Positions 18,842-27,249 of a stretch of DNA of 59,068 bases are shown here, one piece after another. The DNA is from Rhodospirillales bacterium. Lineage in GTDB: Bacteria; Pseudomonadota; Alphaproteobacteria; Rhodospirillales; Defluviicoccaceae. The stretch is from assembly GCA_007695045.1 (NCBI GenBank), contig REEP01000023.1, forward strand, positions 1 through 59,068, read 5' to 3'. The notes under the pieces were generated by a model, which ran no database searches, had not been told where the DNA came from, and worked only from the letters and a program-made list of their open reading frames with translations. Each line of letters begins with the position of its first letter. The first letter of the stretch is position 1. The position numbers and the translations under genes were made by a program.

Positions 18842-19749
18842 GCCGCCCTCAGGATGTCCAGGTCCAGGTGGCCGAAGCTGGCGATCAGATCGCGCATCCG
18901 GGCACGCATGACGGCGAGTCCCGGCGTTGGCGTGACCGTCTGTTCGTCCATGTAGAGGGCACGGTTGATCTCGATCTGCAAGGCATGCACCCGCTTGCGC
19001 GGCTGGCCGTAGTGCTTGGTGGTATAGCCGCCGGCGTACGGTACGTTACGGCACACGGAAAAGCCGAGACGACCCAGCGCCGCTTCCGCCGCATCGGTCA
19101 CGCCCGGTGCACATGCCGTGCCGAACCTGTCGCCCAGAACGGTGTCCACCCGCCGCAAGCCTGGATCGGCGTCCATCGGCCCGCCCACCGACGGCATCGA
19201 GTGGCAGTCGATCAAGAGGCACACGCCAAACCGTTCCCGGGTGGCCTCAACGAGCCTGCCGAGCGCGGCGTGATAGGGGAAGTACAGTCGGTCGATGCGA
19301 CGCCGCACCTCGGCGAAATTCAGCTTGCCGCTGTAAATCTCCTCGCCGCTGGTGATCACGCGGGCGACGGTGCCGAGTCCTGCCTGAACCCGGGGCGAGT
19401 TGGTGTTCACGTAGGCCGGCAACGGGCTGTCGAACATTGCCGGATCGAGCTCATAGGGTTCCCGGTTGGGGTCGACGTACGCCCGTGGAAAATTGGCCTT
19501 CAGCAGCGGCGCTCCCAGGCTCACGGCGTCGGCGAAGACCTCGTCGATGAAAGCGTCCTCTGAGCGGCGCAGTGCAATCGGGTCGAGCCGCGACGCGGCG
19601 ATGAACGCCCTCGAATAGCGGATCCCGCTGTGCGGCGAGGCGAACACCAGCGGCATGGTCTGTTCGGCCGGCTCCAGCACCGTCCAAGCCGGACCTTCGT
19701 CGTCCAGCACGCGGGCCGCGGCTTCCACGCCACCGTCGTCGTTGGGCAC
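18838..19749 (-). CDS. N-formylglutamate amidohydrolase family protein
   Basis: 303 aa from a GTG at 19749 with GGGAGGA about 9 nt upstream; a TTG one codon earlier is an alternative. Family motifs: FASPHSGIRYS with the metal-binding His near the N-terminus, SEDAFIDEVFADA, NFPRAYVDPNREPYELD, LLIDCHSMPS (metal ligands) and HALQIEINRALYMDE at the C-terminus. In the histidine degradation pathway HutG-type enzymes hydrolyse N-formylglutamate to glutamate and formate. No hut gene is nearby and this family is broad, so another N-formyl or N-acyl amino acid may be the substrate. Coupled by a 4-bp overlap to the GNAT gene downstream. Confidence 0.85.
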   Translation of the reverse strand: MPNDDGGVEAAARVLDDEGPAWTVLEPAEQTMPLVFASPHSGIRYSRAFIAASRLDPIALRRSEDAFIDEVFADAVSLGAPLLKANFPRAYVDPNREPYELDPAMFDSPLPAYVNTNSPRVQAGLGTVARVITSGEEIYSGKLNFAEVRRRIDRLYFPYHAALGRLVEATRERFGVCLLIDCHSMPSVGGPMDADPGLRRVDTVLGDRFGTACAPGVTDAAEAALGRLGFSVCRNVPYAGGYTTKHYGQPRKRVHALQIEINRALYMDEQTVTPTPGLAVMRARMRDLIASFGHLDLDILRAA

Positions 19750-19932
19750 CAACCTGGTCCTCCCGTGGCCGAACCACTGTCAAAAGGCGCGCTGCGCGCC
19801 TGCGCAGCATGGTTACAAGGCTGTGACGGTCGAGGCAACGCCTTCGGGTGCACAGCTCAAAAGCGCACTTGGGCGCGCCGAACGCCTTCGGCAAGGACTC
19901 GTCGGGCGAGCCCATATCAGCCGACGACCGCG

Positions 19933-20649
19933 CTACGCGCCTTGCGGTTTCCCTCGTGCCGCCAGTCCCATGGCACGTCCATCCCGGGCAGCGGCCACCA
20001 GGGCCCGGAACAGCCGCTGCTGGCCCAGATCGAAAACCATGAATTCCGGATGCCACTGTACCCCCACCAGGAACGGTTCCCGTGGTCGTTCGATCGCCTG
20101 GATGATGCCGTGCTCGTCCCGCGCGACGACGCGGAGGCCATGGCCGATCTGGTCTATGGACTGGTGGTGAAGGGCATTAACCCGGTCGCGTGGCCGCCTG
20201 ATGATCTGCATGAGCCGACTGTCCGGTTCGATCGTCACGGTCTTGCGCGGCAGCGCGGTCTGCATGCGCGGAGCGCTGAGGTATACCTCGTGGATGTCGG
20301 CGTGCAGGGTGCCGCCTAGAAACACGTTGATCATCTGGGCACCACGGCAGATGCCAAGGACCGGCAGGCCGCCGGAAAGCGCCGCCTTCAGAATATTGAG
20401 TTCCAGTTCGTCGCGATCCGGGTCGATCCGCACCCGCGGGCGAAGTTCGGCCCCATACAGTTCGGCATGGATATCATCGCCACCGCCGAGCACGACCCCG
20501 TCGATGCCGTCCAGGCTGACACGGCGTGGGCCGGGTTGCAGGCGCACCGCCCGGCCCCCGGCGCGCCAGACGGTGATCCGATTGAACCACCACATCAGGC
20601 TGCCGCGCCGGCGGGAGGTGGTGACGGCGATCCGGGGGCGATCAGTCAT
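19933..20649 (-). CDS. Class I glutamine amidotransferase-like hydrolase (peptidase C26)
   Basis: 238 aa. The triad of a class I amidotransferase is visible: nucleophile Cys in PVLGICRGAQMINVFLGG (about residue 100) and His-Glu in FLVGVQWHPEFM (about 202-205). GDDIHAELYG and the LxHHQSID segment mark the PuuD/C26 group, which hydrolyses gamma-glutamyl-GABA and related gamma-glutamyl amides. No partner synthase domain is present, as usual for C26. It lies 180 bp upstream of the amidohydrolase on the same strand. The two may form a small amide-hydrolysis unit, but no polyamine genes are seen. Confidence 0.88.
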   Translation of the reverse strand: MTDRPRIAVTTSRRRGSLMWWFNRITVWRAGGRAVRLQPGPRRVSLDGIDGVVLGGGDDIHAELYGAELRPRVRIDPDRDELELNILKAALSGGLPVLGICRGAQMINVFLGGTLHADIHEVYLSAPRMQTALPRKTVTIEPDSRLMQIIRRPRDRVNALHHQSIDQIGHGLRVVARDEHGIIQAIERPREPFLVGVQWHPEFMVFDLGQQRLFRALVAAARDGRAMGLAARGKPQGA

Positions 20650-21135
20650 CCGAAGGGTCTTGGGATCATGGGGCGCCCCTCTCCAATGACAGGCGGCCGG
20701 CGGTTGGTTTCAAGCGCGATGACCATAGAATCGTGGGTGGCGTCCCGTTCGGCAAGGCTCAGTCCGTCGTGGCAGGACCGAATGGCAGCGCCCTATCGGT
20801 GAGGCGACGGCGAAGCGTGGCTGAACCGGAGTCACAGCATGATCACGGGCCGGGCATGGCGCCGGGAGCCATGCCGTGGCATTCCCGGCGTTCGTCCGGA
20901 AAGCGCACGTTGATTCGCCCTAACGGTTCCGGTCGCATCCCGGTTCCGCTCGCGGCGTCGGGGAAAAAACCTGTCGAAATGCATGGGTTGCCGAAGCCGC
21001 CTTCCCGTAGCAGACGTTTCCGGGCACAAGGTTACGCGCGGCGCAGACGTCGGGCGGGGGGAGATCGCACTCTTCGGGATACGGCGGGCGGGCACGCTGC
21101 GACCCGGATGGCCCGCTACGGGTCCGGTCAGATAC
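20650..21135. other. 486-bp spacer without a recognised gene
   Basis: Frames here are short, lack ribosome sites and show no family pattern. The sequence is GC-rich and includes no hairpin with a T-run. It separates two minus-strand genes, so it should hold the promoter of the C26 hydrolase (near 20650-20750). Confidence 0.5.
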
Positions 21136-21873
21136 TCAGGTGCGGGAAAGGCCGCGATGCAGCCACCACGACGACCGGTTGATCGAAAACAGAGGGCGGT
21201 AGCGGTGCACCGTCCGCCAGGCGGTCACCTCCGGAAGCTGGTTGTCGAGCAACCAGGCGTCGCCGTCCAGCCGGACGGCCAGCGTCGCATGTCCGATCTC
21301 GGCGGTGACATCCTCGGCAACGACCAGGCGCAGGGCATCATCGCGCCAGCCGAGCCGCTTCAGCGAGAAGTACTTGGCGATGGCGAAATCCTCGCAGTCG
21401 CCGCCGCCGGCCAGGAATTCGGCAGGAGTCTGCCAAAAATCGGCAACGCCATGGTTGACCGGATCGGGGATGTAGGGTCTCGCATTGACGTAACGGTTGA
21501 CGGCAACCAGTTGATCCCAGGGTTCGGCACCCTTCACCCGGTCGAGGAATGCCATCCAGTCGTGAAAGGCGCAGATTGCCGGCCGGTCGGGCGCGCACGG
21601 CTGGCCTTCGGCGCGGTGGCGCTGTTCCGCGTGTCGGCGAAGTACCGCCGTCCACTTGGTGAAAGGGGTGATGTCGTCGGACCGCCGTTCGGCGATGGCC
21701 AGGAAGCCTGCGGCGCCGGGATCGGCCGCTGCGCCGGGGCGAGCCGTTGCCAGCCCCAGGGCCATCATGAGCCCCATCATAAGGATTGCAAACGGACACA
21801 GGGAAAGTAAAAACAGCCGCACTGCGGCGGCCGCGCCGAAGGGCCGACCAAAGAAAACCATGTGCGCAGTCAC
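21136..21873 (-). CDS. Bacterial transglutaminase-like cysteine protease (BTLCP, DUF920/LapG-like)
   Basis: 245 aa. An N-terminal hydrophobic segment (about 16-50) ending in ATARPGAAA acts as signal peptide or anchor, so the enzyme is periplasmic. The catalytic triad is Cys160 (GGGDCEDFA), His195 (EIGHATLAV) and Asp210 (WLLDNQLPE), the signature of BTLCP proteins. The best-known member, LapG, cuts a biofilm adhesin and is controlled by the c-di-GMP receptor LapD. Neither LapD nor an adhesin is encoded here, so the target is unknown. It is divergent from the small membrane ORF at 21934. Confidence 0.86.
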   Translation of the reverse strand: MTAHMVFFGRPFGAAAAVRLFLLSLCPFAILMMGLMMALGLATARPGAAADPGAAGFLAIAERRSDDITPFTKWTAVLRRHAEQRHRAEGQPCAPDRPAICAFHDWMAFLDRVKGAEPWDQLVAVNRYVNARPYIPDPVNHGVADFWQTPAEFLAGGGDCEDFAIAKYFSLKRLGWRDDALRLVVAEDVTAEIGHATLAVRLDGDAWLLDNQLPEVTAWRTVHRYRPLFSINRSSWWLHRGLSRT

Positions 21874-21933
21874 TCATCCTTAAGGAGAAGCGACTACTAC
21901 CACTGAAAAGTATCCAGCCGATTAACACAGCTC

Positions 21934-22140
21934 ATGGTGGATCAAGTGAGCATTCCAAGCAATGACGAGTCATCCTTACAGCGGTCCGTGGATCGCCGGA
22001 TCGCCTGGGGGGTCGGGGTCTTGGCCGCGGTTGCCGTGCTGGCGGGACTCTCGGCCGTGAATTACGAGGCGCGGGCCTCTTCCGGCCCGGTGGAGGGGGC
22101 GATGGTGGTCGGATACGGCATCGCCGAGGCCCGCCACTGA
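21934..22140 (+). CDS. Small single-pass membrane protein of unknown function
   Basis: 68 aa from ATG 21934. It has a hydrophilic N-terminus, one hydrophobic helix (about residues 24-41, WGVGVLAAVAVLAGLSA) and a short C-terminus. No family is recognised and no clear ribosome site precedes the ATG; GTG at 21946 is an alternative. Amino-acid use (charged start, one clean helix) is consistent with a real gene, but a chance frame in GC-rich DNA cannot be excluded. It lies between the BTLCP protease (divergent) and CtpA (convergent). Confidence 0.42.
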   Translation: MVDQVSIPSNDESSLQRSVDRRIAWGVGVLAAVAVLAGLSAVNYEARASSGPVEGAMVVGYGIAEARH

Positions 22141-22207
22141 CGTCACCCGCATCGCGGCGCGGGTGGCCCTCACGACAAGACCGGCGGCGCGGTCTTGACC
22201 CTGGGGG

Positions 22208-23692
22208 TTATCCTGCCGAAGCGGGACGCGATGACGACAGGAAGTGGTCCAGGGAGCCGGCGTCGAGCACGCCCAGAGCACATCCCAACTGACGGTCGTC
22301 GTCAACCGCTGGGCAGGTTGCCACGTCGATTCTCGCCTGCAGCCGGCGGTCGTCGGATGCGGCGGCGGGCAGGGCGCCCGGGATCGCGCTCTCGCGATGA
22401 TTCTCGTAGATGTCGTCCATCCCGGTCAGCATCACATCAGGCAGCACGCCGCGGGCCTGGATGGCATGGCCGCTTGGCGAATAGTAGAGGGCGGTGGTCA
22501 GCTTGAGGCCGCCGCCATCGGGCAGCATGATCACCATCTGGACCGAGCCCTTGCCGAAAGAGGGCGTCCCCATCACCATCGCCCGGCCGTTTTCCTGGAG
22601 GGCACTGGCCACGATCTCGGAGGCGGAGGCCGACCCGCCGTCCACCAGCACCACGATCGGCAGTCCCTGAGCCAAATCGCCGTGTCGCGCCCGGTACACT
22701 TGCGCCCGGCTGGCATCGCGGCCGCGAATGGCGACGATCATTCCGCTGTCGAGAAAGGAGTCGGTGACCTTATACGACTGGTCGAACAGGCCGCCGGGAT
22801 TGCTCCGCAGGTCCATCACCAGGCCGCGCATCCGGCCATCCAGCTCGTCCTGCATTGCCGCCATGGCATCACCCACGCGGTCCGCTGTGCGTTCGTTGAA
22901 CGCGATGATGCGGAGGTAACCGACTTGGCCGTGCGTGGCCCAACGAACGGGGTCGACGGTGATGATCGCACGGGTGATGGTCACCTCGAACGCGTCCCGG
23001 CCCGGCCGTTCCACGCTCAGCCGGACGCGGCTTCCCGGCTCCCCGCGCATCGCATGGATCGCCTGTGACAGGCTCATCCCGGTGATGTCCCGGCCGTCCA
23101 CGTGAGTGATCAGGTCCCCGGCGCGAAGTCCGGCCCGATCGGCAGGGGTGCCTTCGATCGGTGCAATGACCTTGATCTTGCCTTCTTCCATCGTGACCTG
23201 AATGCCCATGCCGCCGAATTCGCCGGTGGTGACCACCGCAAGGTCACGCATCTCCTCCGCATCGAGGTAATCCGAATGCGGATCCAGGTCGGCGGTCATG
23301 GCATTGAGCGCCGCCGCCACCAGCCGGTCGCCCGGGGCTTGACTTGCATCGCCCAGCTCGGCCACCAGCCCGGCAATCGCCGCATCAATCAACCGGTCGT
23401 CGGCCACCGGGTACACGTAGGCCGCGCGCACGCGCGCGACGGCATCACGAAAATGCTTGAGTGGGCGGCTGTCGCGCGGGTTCTCCGCATAGGTCATGTA
23501 AACCCGCTCGAACCTTGCGATCTCCCGGTTCGAAGTGTCATCGCCGCGTGCGACGATCACGGGCGACAGGCCATCGCGAGAGATGGCGCTGTCGCCGCCC
23601 GCCGGCTCCTTGAAGCAGCCCTGGAGCGCCAGTGTCAGCACCAGCGCAGCAACCGCCAGGGCCGGTATTCGCATCCAACCGTTGAGCCGCAT
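22208..23692 (-). CDS. ctpA: C-terminal processing protease, S41 family, lipoprotein
   Basis: 494 aa from the ATG at 23692. The N-terminus is a lipoprotein signal with lipobox LQGC (Cys26), so it is anchored in the envelope. A PDZ domain covers about residues 155-240 (GEFGGMGIQVTMEEGKIKVIAPIEGTPADRAGL in part), followed by the S41 protease domain with LRSNPGGL, the nucleophile Ser356 in GGSASASEIVAS and the general-base Lys381 in GTPSFGKGSVQ. It should cut exported proteins near their C-termini. The C-terminal 70 residues include two Cys (TCPAVDDDRQLGCAL) that may form a disulphide. A lipoprotein form of CtpA is less common than the signal-peptide form. Confidence 0.92.
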   Translation of the reverse strand: MRLNGWMRIPALAVAALVLTLALQGCFKEPAGGDSAISRDGLSPVIVARGDDTSNREIARFERVYMTYAENPRDSRPLKHFRDAVARVRAAYVYPVADDRLIDAAIAGLVAELGDASQAPGDRLVAAALNAMTADLDPHSDYLDAEEMRDLAVVTTGEFGGMGIQVTMEEGKIKVIAPIEGTPADRAGLRAGDLITHVDGRDITGMSLSQAIHAMRGEPGSRVRLSVERPGRDAFEVTITRAIITVDPVRWATHGQVGYLRIIAFNERTADRVGDAMAAMQDELDGRMRGLVMDLRSNPGGLFDQSYKVTDSFLDSGMIVAIRGRDASRAQVYRARHGDLAQGLPIVVLVDGGSASASEIVASALQENGRAMVMGTPSFGKGSVQMVIMLPDGGGLKLTTALYYSPSGHAIQARGVLPDVMLTGMDDIYENHRESAIPGALPAAASDDRRLQARIDVATCPAVDDDRQLGCALGVLDAGSLDHFLSSSRPASAG

Positions 23693-23774
23693 ACTCACAT
23701 CAAATCTCCGCGTCCACCAAGCCAAAGCGCAGCCCCCGTTGGTGCACGTCTCCAGCGGGGCCGAAGCCCACTTT

Positions 23775-23804
23775 TGTAGGCAGATGGGCTGTAGGCAGAT
23801 GGGC
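23775..23804. repeat. Two tandem copies of a 15-bp unit
   Basis: TGTAGGCAGATGGGC occurs twice in direct succession (23775-23789, 23790-23804) in the spacer between ctpA and the sigma factor gene. The last bases run into GGGCCCAATT (23801-23810), which is repeated inverted as AATTGGGCCC at 23874-23883, a 10-bp perfect inverted repeat with a 63-bp gap. Confidence 0.8.
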
Positions 23805-23944
23805 CCAATTTGCCATCATCTTGCCCCGAATTGCGTCTAGCATGATCCCACAAACAGGGAATGTCGGAACGAGAATTGGGCCCGAGACGCGACGAAAGCA
23901 ACGGCCGCGGCGCTTGGCGTTGGTATCGGTCGGAGATCGTCGGG

Positions 23945-24991
23945 TCACAAGCTTGCGATCTCGGTGCCATGGCCCCCCGCCCCACCCATGTTGGCCGGCG
24001 CCGCGGCGGCACGGGCTGCGGTAGGTCGTGCTCTGGGCCGCCGCGCCGGCGCCATGGAGCGGGCCTGAGCGCTTTCGGTCGGCGGGTGCGGCTCTGTGAG
24101 GAGGCCGGCCGACCGGGCCTCTTCCTGCATGCGGCTTCTGAGTTTGCGCAATGCCATGTTCTCGATCTGCCGCACCCGCTCCCGGGTGACGCCGAACTCT
24201 GCACCGATGTCGGCCAGGCTCCGCGGTTCGTCGCGCAGCCAACGCTGCGCCACGATCTGGCGCTCCCTGGGCTTCAATGACGCCATAGCCGTCTCCATCA
24301 ACGCCATGCGCTTGTCGAGTTGGTCCCTGTGAACAAGCCGATCTTCCACGCTGGCGGTAGGGTCCGGCATGACGTCTTGCCATTCCATCGACCCGCCGTC
24401 GGTGCCCGGCACGGGCGCATTCAGCGACACGTCGCGGAGGGACAGCCGCCGGTTGACCCGAATGACCTCTGCCTCGCTTACGTCCACTTCTTTGGCGATG
24501 GCGGTGACAACGTCCGGCGCGAGATCGCCGGCGCCGTTGGCACCCAGTTTCAACTTGAGGCGGCGCAGGTTGAAGAAGAGTTTGCGCCCCTGCTCGGAGC
24601 CGACGACGCGAACGATAGGGCCCTGCAGCACCGACTCGGCCACGGCCGCACGGATCCACCAAGTGGCATATGTAGAGAGTCGCGCGCCATGGGCCGGATC
24701 GAACCGGTCCAGTGCCCGCAACAGCCCCGTGTTGCCTTCGGCCACCAGGTCGTCGAATGCCACGCCGAGTCCGCGATAGCGCCGGGCGATCCCGGTCACC
24801 AGCGGCTGGTAACGTCGAATCAGGCGATCGGCCGCCCGTTCGTCGCGGCTGGACTGCCACTCCCGGATCAGCCGACGTTCGGTCTCGGCGTCGAGCAGGT
24901 CGGCCCGGGCGCCGAATTTCTGTCGTGGCGACGGCGAGCGGGGCGACGGCGAGCGGGGCGACGGGGAGCGGGTCGTGGCGCGATCGGTCAT
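23945..24991 (-). CDS. Sigma-32 (RpoH)-type RNA polymerase sigma factor
   Basis: 348 aa from the ATG at 24991 (GGAGG ribosome site 6 nt upstream). Sigma-70 regions: 2.1-2.4 at about 60-125 (YQPLVTGIARRY, FDDLVAEGNTGLLRALDRFD, STYATWWIRAA) and region 4.2 at about 270-315 (SLADIGAEFGVTRERVRQIENMALRKLR). An RpoH box is present at about 133-147 (QGRKLFFNLRRLK), so it belongs to the heat-shock sigma group. Two oddities: the N-terminus is a tandem SPSPR repeat encoded by a 15-bp DNA repeat, and the C-terminus has an added Pro/Ala/Arg-rich tail of about 45 residues. It may be an accessory RpoH. Its promoter lies in 24992-25080. Confidence 0.88.
   Translation of the reverse strand: MTDRATTRSPSPRSPSPRSPSPRQKFGARADLLDAETERRLIREWQSSRDERAADRLIRRYQPLVTGIARRYRGLGVAFDDLVAEGNTGLLRALDRFDPAHGARLSTYATWWIRAAVAESVLQGPIVRVVGSEQGRKLFFNLRRLKLKLGANGAGDLAPDVVTAIAKEVDVSEAEVIRVNRRLSLRDVSLNAPVPGTDGGSMEWQDVMPDPTASVEDRLVHRDQLDKRMALMETAMASLKPRERQIVAQRWLRDEPRSLADIGAEFGVTRERVRQIENMALRKLRSRMQEEARSAGLLTEPHPPTESAQARSMAPARRPRARPTAARAAAAPANMGGAGGHGTEIASL
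24927..24971. repeat. Tandem 15-bp repeat coding SPSPR units of the sigma factor
   Basis: The unit CGACGGCGAGCGGGG recurs three times (third copy diverged) inside the 5' end of the sigma factor gene. It encodes repeated SPSPR in the N-terminal arm. Such repeats change copy number by slippage without a frameshift because the unit is a multiple of three. Confidence 0.75.
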
Positions 24992-25381
24992 GGCTGCCTC
25001 CACCTGAGCTGTGACGGCCGTTCGGAGGGATCCGGATGGCCCATATGGGGCAACATCATAAGAACAAAAAGGGAACATTGCAACCCAAGTGCGGTCCGAT
25101 TCGCACGTCTCACGTGTGAGGTGATGTGCGGACGGGAAACATCACCTGATAAGCTTGTTCTTGAACGCGTTCGGCGGTGCCGGGCGATCGCCGGTATCCG
25201 CAGCCGGCCACGTACTTTGCAGTGGCCGACGGCGGCCAGGGCTTGGGTAGGCCACGGACGCGAATTTTTTTTATGTGCAATGGACGGGCATTTCTGGCAT
25301 CGGTAGCGGTCAGGCGATGCCGCAACGTCACGCCAAGCAAGAAAGCCTTAAGGCACGTAACCAACAAAAAAAGGACGGCAT
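24992..25381. promoter_or_regulatory. Divergent promoter region between sigma factor and MarR genes
   Basis: No gene is supported in these 390 bp. It must carry the promoters of both flanking genes. An inverted repeat CTCAC-GT-GTGAG at 25110-25121 and an A/T-rich stretch around 25265-25275 (TTTTTTTTA) are visible. The MarR start has AAGGA 7 nt upstream of its ATG. The palindrome is a candidate operator but nothing in the sequence ties it to a given regulator. Confidence 0.45.
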
Positions 25382-25834
25382 ATGAAACGCGAGTATCTGG
25401 ACCTGATCCGCTCGATCGAACGCCTGCACCGGCGATTCCTTGACGTGCTGAGAGCTGAACTCAACCGTATTGGTATCCACGACATAAACGGGGTTCAAGC
25501 ACTCCTCCTGGCCAACGTCGGCGATGAAGCCGTTGCGATACGCGATCTGGTGGATCGAGGGTACTATCAGGGCTCAAACGTCTCTTATAACATCAAGAAA
25601 CTAAGCCAGATGGGGTATCTCGAACAGAAACGCTCCCCTCACGATCGCAGGTCTATCAGCATTACACTGACACCGAAGGCCATGGACGTCGTCTCTGCAA
25701 TCCATCAACTCGAAGAACGCATCGCCAAAAGCCTTGGCGAGGAGACAGTGAAAATCCAAGACTTGGTATCTGCTGTTCGTACCCTGCGTCAGGTCGAGCG
25801 TGCCTGGACCGAGTTCATACAGTATGGAACGTGA
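25382..25834 (+). CDS. MarR-family winged-helix transcriptional regulator (LdtR-like)
   Basis: 150 aa from ATG 25382. The centre is a winged helix-turn-helix: VAIRDLVDRGYYQGSNVSYNIKKLSQMGYLEQKRSPHDRRSISITLTPKA (about 57-108, quoted only by position as HTH plus DxRS wing). Long helices at both ends (REYLDLIRSIERLHRRFLDVL and the C-terminal QDLVSAVRTLRQVERAW) form the dimer interface. The closest remembered group is LdtR of Alphaproteobacteria, which controls cell-wall and stress genes in response to small ligands. Base composition is lower in GC (about 52%) than most neighbours. The downstream SMR gene is convergent, so no direct target is apparent. Confidence 0.85.
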   Translation: MKREYLDLIRSIERLHRRFLDVLRAELNRIGIHDINGVQALLLANVGDEAVAIRDLVDRGYYQGSNVSYNIKKLSQMGYLEQKRSPHDRRSISITLTPKAMDVVSAIHQLEERIAKSLGEETVKIQDLVSAVRTLRQVERAWTEFIQYGT

Positions 25835-25864
25835 TCGTGCCGGCTTGCGGAGGTCCGGTCCTCC

Positions 25865-26206
25865 TCAGTCCGGCACTCTGGGGGTGATCGTGTCGCTGGA
25901 GAGGTGGAGGCCGACGACGCCGATGACAATCAGACCAAGGAACACCAGCTTGGCAGCGGTGACGGGTTCGCGGAACCAGGCGATCCCGACGGCGGCGATC
26001 AGTGCCGTGCCAACGGCCGCCCAGATGGCATAGGCGACACTGATGGGGATGGTCTTCACCGCAAAGGCAAGGCAGGCGAAGCTGATGCCGTATGCCGGAA
26101 CCATCACCAAGGACGGTGCCAGCCGGGACAGGCCCTCGGACAGCTTAAGGGCGACCGTGCCGGTGACTTCGAAGACGATGGCGCACGCGAGCAGAAACCA
26201 GGCCAT
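25865..26206 (-). CDS. Small multidrug resistance (SMR) efflux protein
   Basis: 113 aa from ATG 26206 with AAGGAGG 10 nt upstream; codons further upstream are unlike the family. Four transmembrane helices fill the protein. The essential proton/substrate Glu is residue 13 in CAIVFEVTGTVALKLSEGL, and the YAIWAAVGT signature of TM3 is present. SMR proteins act as antiparallel dimers exporting cationic drugs, guanidinium or polyamines in exchange for protons. The sequence fits the EmrE/SugE group, without enough to name the substrate. No guanidine riboswitch was found upstream. Convergent with the MarR gene (30 bp apart). Confidence 0.93.
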   Translation of the reverse strand: MAWFLLACAIVFEVTGTVALKLSEGLSRLAPSLVMVPAYGISFACLAFAVKTIPISVAYAIWAAVGTALIAAVGIAWFREPVTAAKLVFLGLIVIGVVGLHLSSDTITPRVPD

Positions 26207-26395
26207 GGGCGAATTGCCTCCTTCGGGTTTCGATCCAACCAATCCCACAAACGGGGGCGTCCGATGCCCTGTCGGGTCGTACCGCCGGGCCAAGGGCGAC
26301 CGGTCGATGATCGTAGGGTGGACGGATCATTCAGCATCCAACGAAAGTCTGGTCGCCGGCAAACGCCACCGGCCCAGGGCATCCGAACCGTGGCG

Positions 26396-27247
26396 GTGAC
26401 GATCCACCCGACGGCAAGCCTCGGCACCCGGGTGAGACTGGGGACCGACGTGTGTATCGGTGCCGGTGCCGTCGTCGAGGACGACGTCGTCCTGGAAGAC
26501 AGGGTGGCGATCGGCCCGCATGCCGTCGTCGGCCGCTTTACCACGGTCGGCGCCGGGTCGCGTATCGGGCTTGCTGCCCTGGTCGGGGGCGAGCCTCAGA
26601 TCGTCGGTTGGACCCCGGTGGACAGTTGCACTGTCATCGGCGCCGGCACCACGATCCGCGAGTATGTCTCGATCCATCGGGCCAAGGCGGCCGGCGACTC
26701 CACGGTGGTCGGTTCCGGCTGCTACCTCATGGCATCCAGCCATGTGGCCCATGATTGCCGCTTGGGGGAGGGGGTCACCCTGGTCAACGGCGCGCTGCTG
26801 GCTGGCCACGTGGAGGTGGGAGACCACGCCTTCATTTCCGGTAATTGCGTGGTACATCAGTTCGTGCGCATCGGCCGCCGTGCGATGGTGCGGGGGTTGA
26901 CGGCAGTCGGCAAGGACGTGGTGCCGTTCGTCATTGTCGATCAGACCAACGCCGTTCGCGGGCTCAACAAGGTCGGCCTCCGCCGGGCCGGCATGGCGCC
27001 GACGGTGATAAAGGCACTGGACCGCCTGTTCCGGGATCTGTTCCGTTCCTCCAGACCCGTCCGGGATGCTCTGGCAGCCATCGAAGACGGTCCGATGATC
27101 GACGAGGTCCGGGAGGTCGTAGCATTCGTCCGCGCCAGCAAACGCGGGATCTGCTCAACCTATTCCAGCCCGGCCCGGCGCATGCAAAGCCAAGCTGGGC
27201 CGACCTCCGAGACCGGCCATCCCGGGCCGGACGATGACGGCCACTGA
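26396..27247 (+). CDS. lpxA: Orphan acyl-ACP-UDP-GlcNAc O-acyltransferase (LpxA-like)
   Basis: 283 aa from GTG 26396 (a GTG at 26390 is an alternative; the long in-frame extension upstream is the antisense of the SMR gene). The N-terminal 190 residues are a left-handed beta-helix of hexapeptide repeats. LpxA signatures: TIREYVSIHRAK, HVAHDC (catalytic His equivalent to E. coli His125), NGALLAGHVEVGDHAFISG, VHQFVRIG, NAVRGLNKVGLRR and the helical tail. It should add the first acyl chain to UDP-GlcNAc for lipid A. It stands alone: lpxD, fabZ and lpxB, usual neighbours, are absent. The last 30 residues are unusual and low complexity. A second copy may exist in the genome. Confidence 0.85.
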   Translation: MTIHPTASLGTRVRLGTDVCIGAGAVVEDDVVLEDRVAIGPHAVVGRFTTVGAGSRIGLAALVGGEPQIVGWTPVDSCTVIGAGTTIREYVSIHRAKAAGDSTVVGSGCYLMASSHVAHDCRLGEGVTLVNGALLAGHVEVGDHAFISGNCVVHQFVRIGRRAMVRGLTAVGKDVVPFVIVDQTNAVRGLNKVGLRRAGMAPTVIKALDRLFRDLFRSSRPVRDALAAIEDGPMIDEVREVVAFVRASKRGICSTYSSPARRMQSQAGPTSETGHPGPDDDGH

Positions 27248-27249
27248 AG

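Noticed and set aside
20733-21182. 149-codon plus-strand frame in the spacer before the BTLCP gene
   Set aside because: No ribosome site, Arg/Gly-rich translation, runs into the 3' end of the convergent gene; treated as non-coding.
22145-22200. Terminator after the small membrane ORF
   Set aside because: GC hairpins (CACCCGC/GCGGGTG and AAGACC/GGTCTT) are present but no T-run follows on either strand.
26207-26395. Guanidine riboswitch before the SMR gene
   Set aside because: No ykkC or mini-ykkC pattern (paired ACGR loops) could be found in the leader.
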